From an uncultured Duncaniella sp. (GTDB lineage Bacteria; Bacteroidota; Bacteroidia; Bacteroidales; Muribaculaceae): a stretch of 64,000 nt of DNA. This document shows, piece by piece, positions 7,529 to 15,775 of the stretch. Position 1 is the first letter of the stretch, and each line of letters opens with the position of its first letter. The stretch spans positions 1 through 64,000 of the forward strand of contig CAJUGS010000013.1 in assembly GCA_910586305.1 (NCBI GenBank), written 5' to 3'. Under the pieces are notes generated by a model, which saw nothing but the letters and a program-made list of their open reading frames with translations, was not told the DNA's origin and did no database searches. The position numbers and the translations under genes are program-made.

Positions 7529-8250
7529 AATTCAATCTTAATAAAGCAAACGGCTTAATCTCCAAGGGGCAGGAACTGGTCGACAATGCCCACAACGTCT
7601 TAGACACAGTACAGAATATAGCCGACAAAACCGGAATAGGGAAAAATTCCGCAATTCTTTCAAAAGGCCGGAAAATAATCGATAGCGCCAGAAACGCCAT
7701 ATCGACAGTCCATGACCATTCCGTTGCAAACGTGGATAAAGAGAATGGCCTGCTGAAACCTGAAAAACAGGCTGAAAACATCGTTGGCAAAGATACAACC
7801 AGCGTGTCGTCCGACAAGGGGGAAATGGTCACGCCATCTCAGGCGATTAACAATGTCATGCCTGCCGTGGCTTCACTCAAAGTACCCGGTGATGTGGTAT
7901 CGACCATCAGCGAAATGGTAAAAGAAGCCAACGAGACCATGCGTTTCTGTGAAGAACAGAAAACAGTCAGAGCCGAAATCAAAGCCAATGCCGAGATGCA
8001 AATCACACGCATAAACGCCATGGCCGACACTGTACGCGACTACCTTAACCGCTCATTTGACGAAAGAGCGGGAATCTTCGACCAATACTTCTCAGTTCTC
8101 GACAAGGCTCTTGAGAGCGGAGACAACACTCTTATAGCACAGACACTACAGTCCATCAACTCGCTTGCCACTTCAAGCCCGTTCAAAGACCTCGCCGATC
8201 TCGATCAGGTGACAAACCGCCTGTCGGAAGGCAGTGAATGGGACATCTGA
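7525..8250 (+). CDS. Helical protein, function unknown
   Basis: A 241-residue soluble helical protein. The N-terminal 60 residues contain short amphipathic repeats (LISKGQELVDNAHNVLDTVQ and LSKGRKIIDSARNAISTV). The C-terminal half has a segment rich in charged helices ending with the block SINSLATSSPFKDLADLDQV. I recall this type of C-terminal block (helix, then SPFKDL) from unnamed helical proteins in many bacteria, but cannot name the family. It is translationally coupled to the glycine-zipper gene (ATGA overlap), which suggests the two products act together. No catalytic motif is visible. Confidence 0.8.
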   Translation: MKFNLNKANGLISKGQELVDNAHNVLDTVQNIADKTGIGKNSAILSKGRKIIDSARNAISTVHDHSVANVDKENGLLKPEKQAENIVGKDTTSVSSDKGEMVTPSQAINNVMPAVASLKVPGDVVSTISEMVKEANETMRFCEEQKTVRAEIKANAEMQITRINAMADTVRDYLNRSFDERAGIFDQYFSVLDKALESGDNTLIAQTLQSINSLATSSPFKDLADLDQVTNRLSEGSEWDI

Positions 8251-8274
8251 CAATATTTGCAACATTTGACAATC

Positions 8275-8433
8275 ATGAAAATACCAGGACTATCCTTTTC
8301 ATGGAAAAGAGCAGTAGGAATCACTGCCGCAAAACAGAAAATAGCGCGCAAGACAGGAGTTCCCCTTTCAAAGCAGGGTCTTGAACGCAAAATCGGCGGA
8401 ATGTTAATAAAAGCACTATTTGGGAAAAAGTAG
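8275..8433 (+). CDS. 52-residue basic protein
   Basis: A short frame beginning MKIPGLSFSWKRAVGITAAK, continuing with IARKTGVPLSKQGLERKIGG and ending LIKALFGKK. It is very basic, with alternating hydrophobic and charged residues. It begins 24 nt after the preceding stop and ends 7 nt before the channel start. The wording (SWKRA, ITAAKQ, KTGVPLS, GLERKIG) looks like a conserved small protein and not chance. I do not know a function. It may be peripheral to the membrane or a partner of the channel. Confidence 0.6.
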   Translation: MKIPGLSFSWKRAVGITAAKQKIARKTGVPLSKQGLERKIGGMLIKALFGKK

Positions 8434-8440
8434 CAGACAG

Positions 8441-10174
8441 ATGAATTTTAAAGAACGGATAGAAGACTTCAAGCAGAATCTTGCCATGGCGCTCGACGAC
8501 GACTTACACACCCGCCAGTGGCACAACCTCGTGGATTATCTCATCGTGTTCATGATACTTCTCAGCACGATTGAGATTTTTCTCAGCACATTCCACATCC
8601 ATCCGACACTAAGGAAAGTCTTAGTCTGGATTGACATCGCCACCCTGCTGTTTTTCACCGTGGAGGTGTCACTGCGCATATGGATTGCACCGCTTATTGA
8701 TCCGAAATATCATGGATTCAAAGGACGCCTGAAGTATTGCTTCTCGTTCTATGGAGCAATCGATGTTCTATCCACCTTCCCCTTCTATCTGCAATGGCTG
8801 TTTCCATTACCGATTGCAGCCTTCAAAATACTGCGAACGGCACGTGTGGTGCGTCTATTCCGCATCTCACGCTATATGAAATCATTTCGGTTACTGACAG
8901 GAGCCGTAGCTGCCAAGAGGCACGAGCTGTTCATCTCCATGCAGTTCCTTATAATCATCACTGTCATCCTCAGCCTCCTGTTATTCTTTGCCGAGCACGA
9001 GGTACAGCCCGAGGTCTACGACAATGGTTTTGTATCTGTAATATGGGCTTTTGCCCAGTATATCGGTGACCCGGGCCAATTTGCCGACACTCCTCCGGTC
9101 ACCTTTGTAGGACGTATGATAGCGTGTCTCGTCGGTCTGCTCGGAATAGCCATTGTGGCCGTGCCGGCCGGTATTATAGGCGCTGGTTTCACCGAGGCTA
9201 TCGAGGACGACAAAAAAGCTACCGAAATACAAGAGGATGCCAACAAACTACGTAATGTCTTCGAGCGCAAACTCGACCGTCCGTCGGGTTATCAGACAGT
9301 GCCACCTTTCCGTTCTGATGCCGATGTGAGAGTGATGCTAAATATGAAAACCGACAATCTCAACGAGGCCGTAGACTACGGACCAGGTTTCCGACTAATC
9401 AATCTCGCATCAACTGTGCCTGCCGCCAGAAAGCCCTCCGACAGGATAGCCATAGAACATTTCCCCATTAACCGCCCCTACGGATGTCTCATTGACCGTG
9501 GCTCGAAGGTGACCATTATAGCTCCGTCAAACATGACCGACGCCTGCATTGGCAATTTCGCCTTCTATCTGGCACTGATAGGCGGCTTCAACTATATTTC
9601 ACGCGAGAAGGGCAAACGCGCACCCTACAGGTCGTTCTATGCCATCAAGAGCCGTGACTACGAGGAAAACCTCACTGAATACCTCGAAGATCTCGAGCAC
9701 CTTCTCAACAGACCCGGCGCATGGGGAGTGACAGTGCTTGTGTCAAGTGGTTCGCTTGAGCCTGAATATTCCACACATATTCATGTGAATATCGGTGGTC
9801 CCAAAGGAGATACGCGCATGAGCGGCGAAGACCTATTCGTCAAAGACGGAGCAACATACTCCACATTCTACAACGACCTCGCCAAGACAATGGAAACGGA
9901 ATTCGAGCTAAAAACCGACCACCAAATCCACCACACAACAGCAGCGGCAAACCATTTTGTGAGACACCTCAAAATCAACGATGATGTCAACAATATCATC
10001 ATAAGGGTGGAATGGGACAAAATACTGTGGGATTCGCGACGCATCCTCATCTGCAAGAGTATGGCTAAAACAATAGCCCGGAATTTTGCAAAAGCACCAA
10101 TGCCCGACATCGAAAAAACGCTCAAAAGCAAACAGATCGGATTTGACGGCTACGACATCCCGTCATTCTGTTGA
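8441..10174 (+). CDS. Voltage-sensor cation channel with atypical pore and C-terminal domain
   Basis: 577 residues from the ATG at 8441 (an ATG at 8420 is possible but overlaps the preceding gene). Four helices form a voltage-sensor-like unit: S1 about 30-50, S2 about 60-83, S3 about 103-122, S4 about 128-152 with evenly spaced Arg (RTARVVRLFRISRYMKSFR). A pore helix and loop follow (VSVIWAFAQYIGDPGQ, about 198-213), then S6 (GLLGIAIVAVPAGIIGAGF). Where K+ channels have TVGYGD the loop reads QYIGDPG, so K+ selectivity cannot be assumed. About 300 further residues form a soluble domain of unknown type (GCLIDRGSKVTIIAP; THIHVNIGG). It is the last gene of the cluster. Its 3' end overlaps the convergent L,D-transpeptidase by 12 nt. 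Confidence 0.88.
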   Translation: MNFKERIEDFKQNLAMALDDDLHTRQWHNLVDYLIVFMILLSTIEIFLSTFHIHPTLRKVLVWIDIATLLFFTVEVSLRIWIAPLIDPKYHGFKGRLKYCFSFYGAIDVLSTFPFYLQWLFPLPIAAFKILRTARVVRLFRISRYMKSFRLLTGAVAAKRHELFISMQFLIIITVILSLLLFFAEHEVQPEVYDNGFVSVIWAFAQYIGDPGQFADTPPVTFVGRMIACLVGLLGIAIVAVPAGIIGAGFTEAIEDDKKATEIQEDANKLRNVFERKLDRPSGYQTVPPFRSDADVRVMLNMKTDNLNEAVDYGPGFRLINLASTVPAARKPSDRIAIEHFPINRPYGCLIDRGSKVTIIAPSNMTDACIGNFAFYLALIGGFNYISREKGKRAPYRSFYAIKSRDYEENLTEYLEDLEHLLNRPGAWGVTVLVSSGSLEPEYSTHIHVNIGGPKGDTRMSGEDLFVKDGATYSTFYNDLAKTMETEFELKTDHQIHHTTAAANHFVRHLKINDDVNNIIIRVEWDKILWDSRRILICKSMAKTIARNFAKAPMPDIEKTLKSKQIGFDGYDIPSFC

Positions 10175-10789
10175 AACAGACGGACTCACAGGGTCAGGAA
10201 GTACCGTAACCCGAGAATCCTTGTCGACCATACGCCTCACCCTCACAATATCCTCGTTGTGCATACGCATACACCCATGACTCCGTCGACCCGGCACCGA
10301 GCCCGGCGCATTAGTCCCATGTATACCTATACCATAGAACGGCGGAGTCAGTAGGGCTATGAAGAATGGGCCATAACATTTATCCTTAGTATCCTTGTAG
10401 GTCCAGTCGGTGGAATTATACACACCATATATCTTAAACCTTCCTTCCGGAGTGCGCCAGTCATCCTTCCCTTGCTTCTGTCCGCGCTTGGCGGATGCAC
10501 ACACACGATATCGGCTGAGAGTATCACCGAATGCGTTAATTATATATAGACGCGTGTGGGGCTTATCAACGACTACATTCTTCAACAATCTCATCCTTCC
10601 TGGTGCAGAGGATACAGCACAATCAATCTGCGCCCACACCTCAGGCTCAATTTCAGGAAGCATGGGAACAGAAGTGAACCGGTAGGAGCGAACAAGCTCA
10701 GTCACCTGTGGTGAAAACTCTGTTTGCGACTCTTGCGCTACAAGCGTAAAAGCCAAAAGAAGCAGAAATGAGGCTACTAATCGTTTCAT
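10163..10789 (-). CDS. L,D-transpeptidase (YkuD family)
   Basis: 208 residues. A signal peptide is visible (MKRLVASFLLLLAFTLVAQ), so the enzyme acts in the periplasm. The YkuD catalytic pattern is complete: His157-Gly in GIGIHGTN, then Ser170-His171-Gly-Cys173 in RRSHGCMRM. These enzymes make 3-3 cross-links in peptidoglycan or attach proteins to it; which applies here cannot be told. The gene is divergent from guaB and convergent with the channel gene, overlapping its end by 12 nt. A TAAATTTG box (10794-10801) lies just upstream, almost at the start codon, so transcription may be nearly leaderless or use another site. Confidence 0.92.
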   Translation of the reverse strand: MKRLVASFLLLLAFTLVAQESQTEFSPQVTELVRSYRFTSVPMLPEIEPEVWAQIDCAVSSAPGRMRLLKNVVVDKPHTRLYIINAFGDTLSRYRVCASAKRGQKQGKDDWRTPEGRFKIYGVYNSTDWTYKDTKDKCYGPFFIALLTPPFYGIGIHGTNAPGSVPGRRSHGCMRMHNEDIVRVRRMVDKDSRVTVLPDPVSPSVSTE

Positions 10790-10793
10790 ATCG

Positions 10794-10801
10794 CAAATTT
10801 A
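10794..10801 (-). promoter_or_regulatory. Possible -7 box of the L,D-transpeptidase gene
   Basis: TAAATTTG on the minus strand matches TAnnTTTG, but it is 4 nt from the start codon and no -33 partner is at the usual distance. Confidence 0.25.
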
Positions 10802-10845
10802 GCTAATTTCATTCTATTTTTTGTGCAACTTTCATGGAAAATGTG

Positions 10846-10853
10846 TATCTTTG
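10846..10853 (+). promoter_or_regulatory. guaB promoter (-7 box)
   Basis: TATCTTTG, a perfect TAnnTTTG box, 22 nt before the guaB start codon. A TTTG lies 22 nt upstream, slightly beyond the usual 19-20. The leader would be about 15 nt. Confidence 0.65.
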
Positions 10854-10875
10854 CACGCAATAAATAGTAAACCGT

Positions 10876-12357
10876 ATGTCATTTATTGCTGATCGAGTAA
10901 AAATGGACGGACTGACATTCGATGATGTCCTCCTTATCCCGGCCTATTCGGAAGTTCTTCCGCGCGAGGTCAACCTTTCCACCCGTTTTTCACGCAACAT
11001 CACCCTTAACGTTCCCCTCGTCTCGGCTGCCATGGACACCGTGACCGAGGCCGCTCTTGCCATCGCCATCGCCCGCGAAGGTGGTATAGGTGTTATCCAC
11101 AAGAATATGCCTATTGCCGAGCAGGCCCGTCAAGTCCACGCCGTTAAGCGCGCCGAGAACGGTATGATCTATGATCCGGTCACTATTCTTCGTGGCTCCA
11201 CAGTGGCTGACGCTCTCAATATGATGAAGGAATATCATATCGGTGGTATCCCCGTTGTCGACGAAGACCGCAACCTCGTGGGAATCGTCACAAACCGCGA
11301 CCTCCGTTTTGAGCAGGACCCCACCCGCAAGATTGACGAAGTGATGACCACCGAAAACCTCATCACCACCAACCAGTCGACCAATCTTGAGGAAGCCGCA
11401 CAGATACTCCAGCGTCATAAAATCGAGAAACTCCCTGTAGTTGACTCAGAGGGCCACCTCGTCGGCCTTGTAACATACAAGGATATCACCAAGGCCAAAG
11501 ACAAACCCAATGCCTGCAAGGACCATCTGGGACGTCTGCGCGTTGCAGCCGGTGTGGGTGTGACTCCCGACTCCATGGAGCGTGTAGACGCTCTTGTCGA
11601 AGCAGGGGCTGACGCTCTCGTGATTGACACTGCCCACGGACACTCACGCGGAGTGGTAGGAATACTCAAGGCTATCAAGGAAAAATATCCCTATATCGAC
11701 GTTGTTGTGGGCAATATCGCCACCGGTGAGGCAGCCCGCTATCTCGTTGACAATGGTGCCGACGGTGTCAAAGTCGGTATCGGCCCCGGTTCTATCTGCA
11801 CAACCCGCGTTGTCGCCGGTGTAGGTGTTCCTCAGCTCAGCGCAGTCTACGATGTGGCCAAGGCTCTCAAAGGCACCGGTGTACCCCTCATAGCCGACGG
11901 TGGTATCCGCTATTCAGGCGACATCGTCAAGGCTCTTGCAGCAGGCGCCTACTCAGTGATGCTCGGTGGTATGCTCGCAGGTGTTGAAGAATCGCCCGGC
12001 GATACAATCATCTATAATGGCAGAAAATACAAGTCATACCGCGGTATGGGCTCTCTCGAGGCTATGGAAAAAGGCTCGAAGGACCGCTATTTCCAGGGCA
12101 ACGAGACAGATGCCAAGAAGCTTGTGCCCGAAGGTATCGCTGCACGCGTACCCTACAAGGGCAATCTCTTCGAGGTCGTATACCAAATGATTGGCGGCCT
12201 CCGTGCCGGTATGGGCTATTGCGGAGCACATAACATCGAGGCTCTTCACGAGGCTAAATTCACCCGCATCACCAACGCAGGTGTACTTGAAAGCCATCCC
12301 CATGACGTGGCTATTACCTCTGAGGCACCAAACTATAGCGCATCCAACCGAAACTAA
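10876..12357 (+). CDS. guaB: Inosine-5'-monophosphate dehydrogenase
   Basis: 493 residues, the normal length. The enzyme oxidises IMP to XMP with NAD+, the committed step of GMP synthesis in the cytoplasm. Visible: N-terminal barrel strand (DGLTFDDVLLIP), two CBS domains about 95-205 (each with GGIPVVD/KLPVVD and VGIVT/VGLVT), NAD-site segment around DTAHGHS, and the loop GIGPGSICTT with catalytic Cys308. The late sequence YRGMGSLEAM and the flap region fit bacterial GuaB. It is monocistronic: its own promoter is upstream and a strong terminator follows 12 nt after the stop. Confidence 0.98.
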   Translation: MSFIADRVKMDGLTFDDVLLIPAYSEVLPREVNLSTRFSRNITLNVPLVSAAMDTVTEAALAIAIAREGGIGVIHKNMPIAEQARQVHAVKRAENGMIYDPVTILRGSTVADALNMMKEYHIGGIPVVDEDRNLVGIVTNRDLRFEQDPTRKIDEVMTTENLITTNQSTNLEEAAQILQRHKIEKLPVVDSEGHLVGLVTYKDITKAKDKPNACKDHLGRLRVAAGVGVTPDSMERVDALVEAGADALVIDTAHGHSRGVVGILKAIKEKYPYIDVVVGNIATGEAARYLVDNGADGVKVGIGPGSICTTRVVAGVGVPQLSAVYDVAKALKGTGVPLIADGGIRYSGDIVKALAAGAYSVMLGGMLAGVEESPGDTIIYNGRKYKSYRGMGSLEAMEKGSKDRYFQGNETDAKKLVPEGIAARVPYKGNLFEVVYQMIGGLRAGMGYCGAHNIEALHEAKFTRITNAGVLESHPHDVAITSEAPNYSASNRN

Positions 12358-12369
12358 TCTGAAACTGAT

Positions 12370-12415
12370 ATAACTAAGCCGGGGCTGCGAGTTTTCGCAG
12401 CCCCGGCTTAGTTAT
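12370..12415. terminator. Bidirectional terminator between guaB and ypfJ-like gene
   Basis: A 21-bp perfect stem (12370-12390 with 12395-12415) with a 4-nt loop and AT-rich flanks. It separates convergent genes and probably serves both. Confidence 0.9.
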
Positions 12416-12422
12416 ATTTATA

Positions 12423-13262
12423 TCATTGAGGGAATCGGCCTGTCGCAATGCCTGAACGTAGTGCCGATGAGCGTTGTTCCGATGTTCCATGGGTAAAGGA
12501 ATCGGGCACAGCATACCCCTGCCCTTTCTTCTGTAAATAGTCATCGCCGATTTTAGCGGCTGCATCAAGAGCCTCCTCGACATCACCTTCCTCCAGCGAC
12601 CCAAACATAGCATTATCGTGATGCGCCCACACTCCTGCATAATAATCGGCCTGGAGTTCGAGAGCTACACTTATCTTGTTGGCTTCCGCCTCACTGAGAC
12701 GCGACATCTGTGAATGAGCCTCATCAAGTGTGCCAAGCAAATGCTGCACATGATGCCCCACCTCATGGGCTATCACATAGGCATAAGCAAAATCACCGTC
12801 TGCACCAAGTGTACGCTTCATGTTGGAGAAAAAAGAAAGGTCAATATAAACACTCTCATCAGCCGAGCAATAGAAAGGCCCGGTTGAAGCCGATGCATTG
12901 CCACATCCGCTGCGGACAGCGTCGGTGAAAAGCACAAGTTTCGGTGGTTCATATTGCAGGCCTTGGTCTCTAAACAGCTCAGTCCAGACATCTTCAGTGC
13001 CGGCAAGAATCTGTCTGGAAAATTTTGCAAGTTCCTCCTCTTCGGCTGTAGGCTTATACTCTTGGGCATACTCAGAGCCGCCTCCGAGCATCTGCCCGGC
13101 ATTAGAGGTGATGACATCAAGAGGATTCCCTCCGGATACCCATGCTATAATCGCAGCAATAATGACAGCACCTATGCCGCCTCCTAATTTCAGACCTGTA
13201 CCACCTCGTCTGCCTCGGCGGTCGTCTACATTGCGGCTCTCGCGCCGTCCGTTCAAATCCAT
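12423..13262 (-). CDS. ypfJ: YpfJ-type neutral zinc metallopeptidase
   Basis: 279 residues. The family (COG2321, neutral zinc metallopeptidase) is recognised by the basic N-terminus (RRESRNVDDRRGRRG), one membrane helix (about 30-43), and the zinc-binding helix HEVGH (166-170) in YVIAHEVGHHVQHLLG. Further family-like segments are FYCSADESVYIDLSFF before it and ELQADYYAGVW after it, whose Asp/Glu could supply the third ligand. The catalytic part should be periplasmic; the physiological substrate is unknown. The symbol is by analogy with E. coli. A promoter is visible upstream at 13293-13325. Confidence 0.92.
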   Translation of the reverse strand: MDLNGRRESRNVDDRRGRRGGTGLKLGGGIGAVIIAAIIAWVSGGNPLDVITSNAGQMLGGGSEYAQEYKPTAEEEELAKFSRQILAGTEDVWTELFRDQGLQYEPPKLVLFTDAVRSGCGNASASTGPFYCSADESVYIDLSFFSNMKRTLGADGDFAYAYVIAHEVGHHVQHLLGTLDEAHSQMSRLSEAEANKISVALELQADYYAGVWAHHDNAMFGSLEEGDVEEALDAAAKIGDDYLQKKGQGYAVPDSFTHGTSEQRSSALRSGIATGRFPQ

Positions 13263-13292
13263 AAAAACTGTATTTTTTTAGTGATGTTTGCA

Positions 13293-13325
13293 CAAATATA
13301 AGCTTTTACTCTCTACATTTCCAAA
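13293..13325 (-). promoter_or_regulatory. Promoter of the metallopeptidase gene
   Basis: Minus strand: TTTG (13322-13325), 21 nt, TATATTTG (13293-13300). The start codon lies about 30 nt downstream. Confidence 0.6.
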
Positions 13326-13357
13326 CAATCACATAGAAAAATAGTTGACCAGTATTG

Positions 13358-15775
13358 TCATTGCCTCTCCAAGTCAATACTTTTTTCATTGAAGCAATCA
13401 GCAGAAACAGTTATAGAAAACTTCGAGCCGGAAGATGTCATTTTACTTAAAGAGAATGGAGCGATTATCATTCTGCGGGCATCAGGACGGCTGTATTCCT
13501 CCCATGTCAGAACCTGAGTCGCGATTTTTGAAGAAGCCCGTCCCTCTTCAAAAAGAATATTCAATGAAAATGGACGGCTTTTCTCACTATCATACTTCAG
13601 ATATCTCTCACTTGAAGTTATAGTGAAAACTATACCCTCCTCTCCAAAAGCTTCTTTTGGAATATTTTGAGGGACCTGGTAATAGAACGAGAATATTGCC
13701 CCATTATGGTCGTCAACAAATCCCCGGCCTAAATGAGAAGGACGATGATAGTTTTCAGTGTATGCCTCCTTATCCCAGTCAATCCATTGGAAATCATACT
13801 TGACAGGCACATAGCCCCCCCTTCTTTCTATATTATCTATAACTGGTTGAATATACCCATGGAGTTCAGATATTCTGACGGCAAAAAGTGGCTGTCCGTC
13901 ATTATCCTCCCTGCCGGTATTGTCATAACGGTCAATACCAGATGTGTCATAATTACAGTCGTCTTCACCGGAGGTTGTATATACAAACGGATTTACAATC
14001 CATAACCCGTCGGAAGAATATGCCTCATAGTCAGCCCAGTCAACAGTGTGACTGAATGCAATAACACAATCGGACGTTCCACCTGTGAAGCCACTTTTGG
14101 TCAATACCATTGAATAAAGACTACTATTAGCAGCAGGGCTAATATTCCGCTTGTCAGACTCAAAGACAAATGTGAGTGGGAACATTGATTTTTCAAGTCC
14201 GGAAGGTATGTAATAATAGATATTTACATTTTCACCAACTTCTCCAGATGTGTCAGTTGACTGGTTAGGAATACCAAATAGCAAATTATGAGACCGATCA
14301 TCATGCAATACTTCCCCTCCAGCATGAGGCTTACGTATTTTAACGGACACAGTGTGCTCAAGACCACCATCTACATCGTAAAAGATTCTGAGATTCCATT
14401 GGGTGTTATCTGCATTATCGGCACAATGTATTCGCATCTTATACCACCCATCGGAATCCGGGCCCAAAAGTGTCACCGATTTTATCATATCCCCGCCAAG
14501 CGATATAAATGAATTCGGTGTTGCAACAACAGCAACATCCTCACCATCTGTCACACACAAAAGAGAGGTATTAATATTAGTTCCGGTGACAGTGTAGCGA
14601 AAGCGAACTTCGCCAATCACACCGGGCGTGAGAAGTATTTCGTCAGTGTTAACTTCGAGGCTGTGTCCGAGAGAATTGATCGAAAACAGATCTCGAGTGA
14701 CAATGCCGACTAAAGAAGAATTTAACGATACACCGTTCATTGCTTCCTCCACTGTGGAATATCCGGGCGAGGATATATCTCCAACCTTTACTGTGTACTC
14801 AAAGTTACGCAGAATATCAAGCCAGGCAATCTCTCCATCTGCATCAGACTCACAAAGATCAATACGATAATAGCATACATTCCCGTCATAAACTCCTTTG
14901 AGTATCATGTAAGTCCGTTGAATTCCGGAGACCGGATTTTCATACATATACGTCGGCATTTCGAGAGTTCTTGCCTCGATATCAGTCTCTATGTCAGAAG
15001 GTTTGGAATTAAGCATGATTCCACCGGCTTCAATACCGTGATAACCCATCTCCAGGACATCTACATAATTCATTGGCAACAAAGCCTCCGTGAAGAAACG
15101 AGCGAACCGATTGTCAGAAGTAAGAAACGGGGCTACCGTTCCCAAAGAAGGACGATTGACAACAGAGTATCCGGTCGGATGAAACCTATCATCCTTCCCT
15201 GAATATTCAACTTTTATCTTGGCAAAATTCCTAAGCAGGCCCACCTTGACAGAACAATCACTTTCAATTGAAGGGATTTCCACACGCCCCCAATAGACAT
15301 TGTAGTCATTACCTACCACAAGATTCGCCACTGCTGAACATTCGTCGGTACGAGATGTCAGATTATCACCGCCCATCACAATGTCTGAATCTGAAAGATC
15401 GGAAATCCGAGATACTATTATATGGATTATTCTCTTTTCATGAGATGAGTTAATGTTTTTCACTTTGAAAAGTGCCGATTTTGTTTCAGCATTTATACCC
15501 GACAATTCAATATCGCCCGGATACAGATATTGAAGCATGGCTCCATCAGCATCAAACACCAGAATATGCACCGAAAGAGATTTCAGATTGTCGGTTGTTA
15601 GATAATCGTCAAACCCTCTCGAAGAAACTGTTCCGGATGCAAACTCAGGCATCATAGCGTCAATTGTGACCGAAACGCCCTCCCTTCCAGATGTCGGTGC
15701 CAATGCACTTTCTGAGTTGCAAGCGCATACAAACAACGATATGAGAACAATGAAATATGCTGATAATCGGTTCAT
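13358..15775 (-). CDS. Large fimbria-associated lipoprotein
   Basis: 805 residues with a lipoprotein signal (lipobox ending Cys19, FVCAC). The N-terminal half resembles fimbrillin-like adhesin domains of Bacteroidales (VTIDAMMPEF, LKSLSVHILVFDADG, a typical early strand pattern). The C-terminal half is a long beta-rich region. I see a DUF4906-like layout (inference). It is the last gene of the six-gene fimbrial operon and overlaps the previous gene by 4 nt. It is likely an accessory or tip subunit exposed on the surface. Its large size sets it apart from stalk subunits. Confidence 0.78.
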   Translation of the reverse strand: MNRLSAYFIVLISLFVCACNSESALAPTSGREGVSVTIDAMMPEFASGTVSSRGFDDYLTTDNLKSLSVHILVFDADGAMLQYLYPGDIELSGINAETKSALFKVKNINSSHEKRIIHIIVSRISDLSDSDIVMGGDNLTSRTDECSAVANLVVGNDYNVYWGRVEIPSIESDCSVKVGLLRNFAKIKVEYSGKDDRFHPTGYSVVNRPSLGTVAPFLTSDNRFARFFTEALLPMNYVDVLEMGYHGIEAGGIMLNSKPSDIETDIEARTLEMPTYMYENPVSGIQRTYMILKGVYDGNVCYYRIDLCESDADGEIAWLDILRNFEYTVKVGDISSPGYSTVEEAMNGVSLNSSLVGIVTRDLFSINSLGHSLEVNTDEILLTPGVIGEVRFRYTVTGTNINTSLLCVTDGEDVAVVATPNSFISLGGDMIKSVTLLGPDSDGWYKMRIHCADNADNTQWNLRIFYDVDGGLEHTVSVKIRKPHAGGEVLHDDRSHNLLFGIPNQSTDTSGEVGENVNIYYYIPSGLEKSMFPLTFVFESDKRNISPAANSSLYSMVLTKSGFTGGTSDCVIAFSHTVDWADYEAYSSDGLWIVNPFVYTTSGEDDCNYDTSGIDRYDNTGREDNDGQPLFAVRISELHGYIQPVIDNIERRGGYVPVKYDFQWIDWDKEAYTENYHRPSHLGRGFVDDHNGAIFSFYYQVPQNIPKEAFGEEGIVFTITSSERYLKYDSEKSRPFSLNILFEEGRASSKIATQVLTWEEYSRPDARRMIIAPFSLSKMTSSGSKFSITVSADCFNEKSIDLERQ

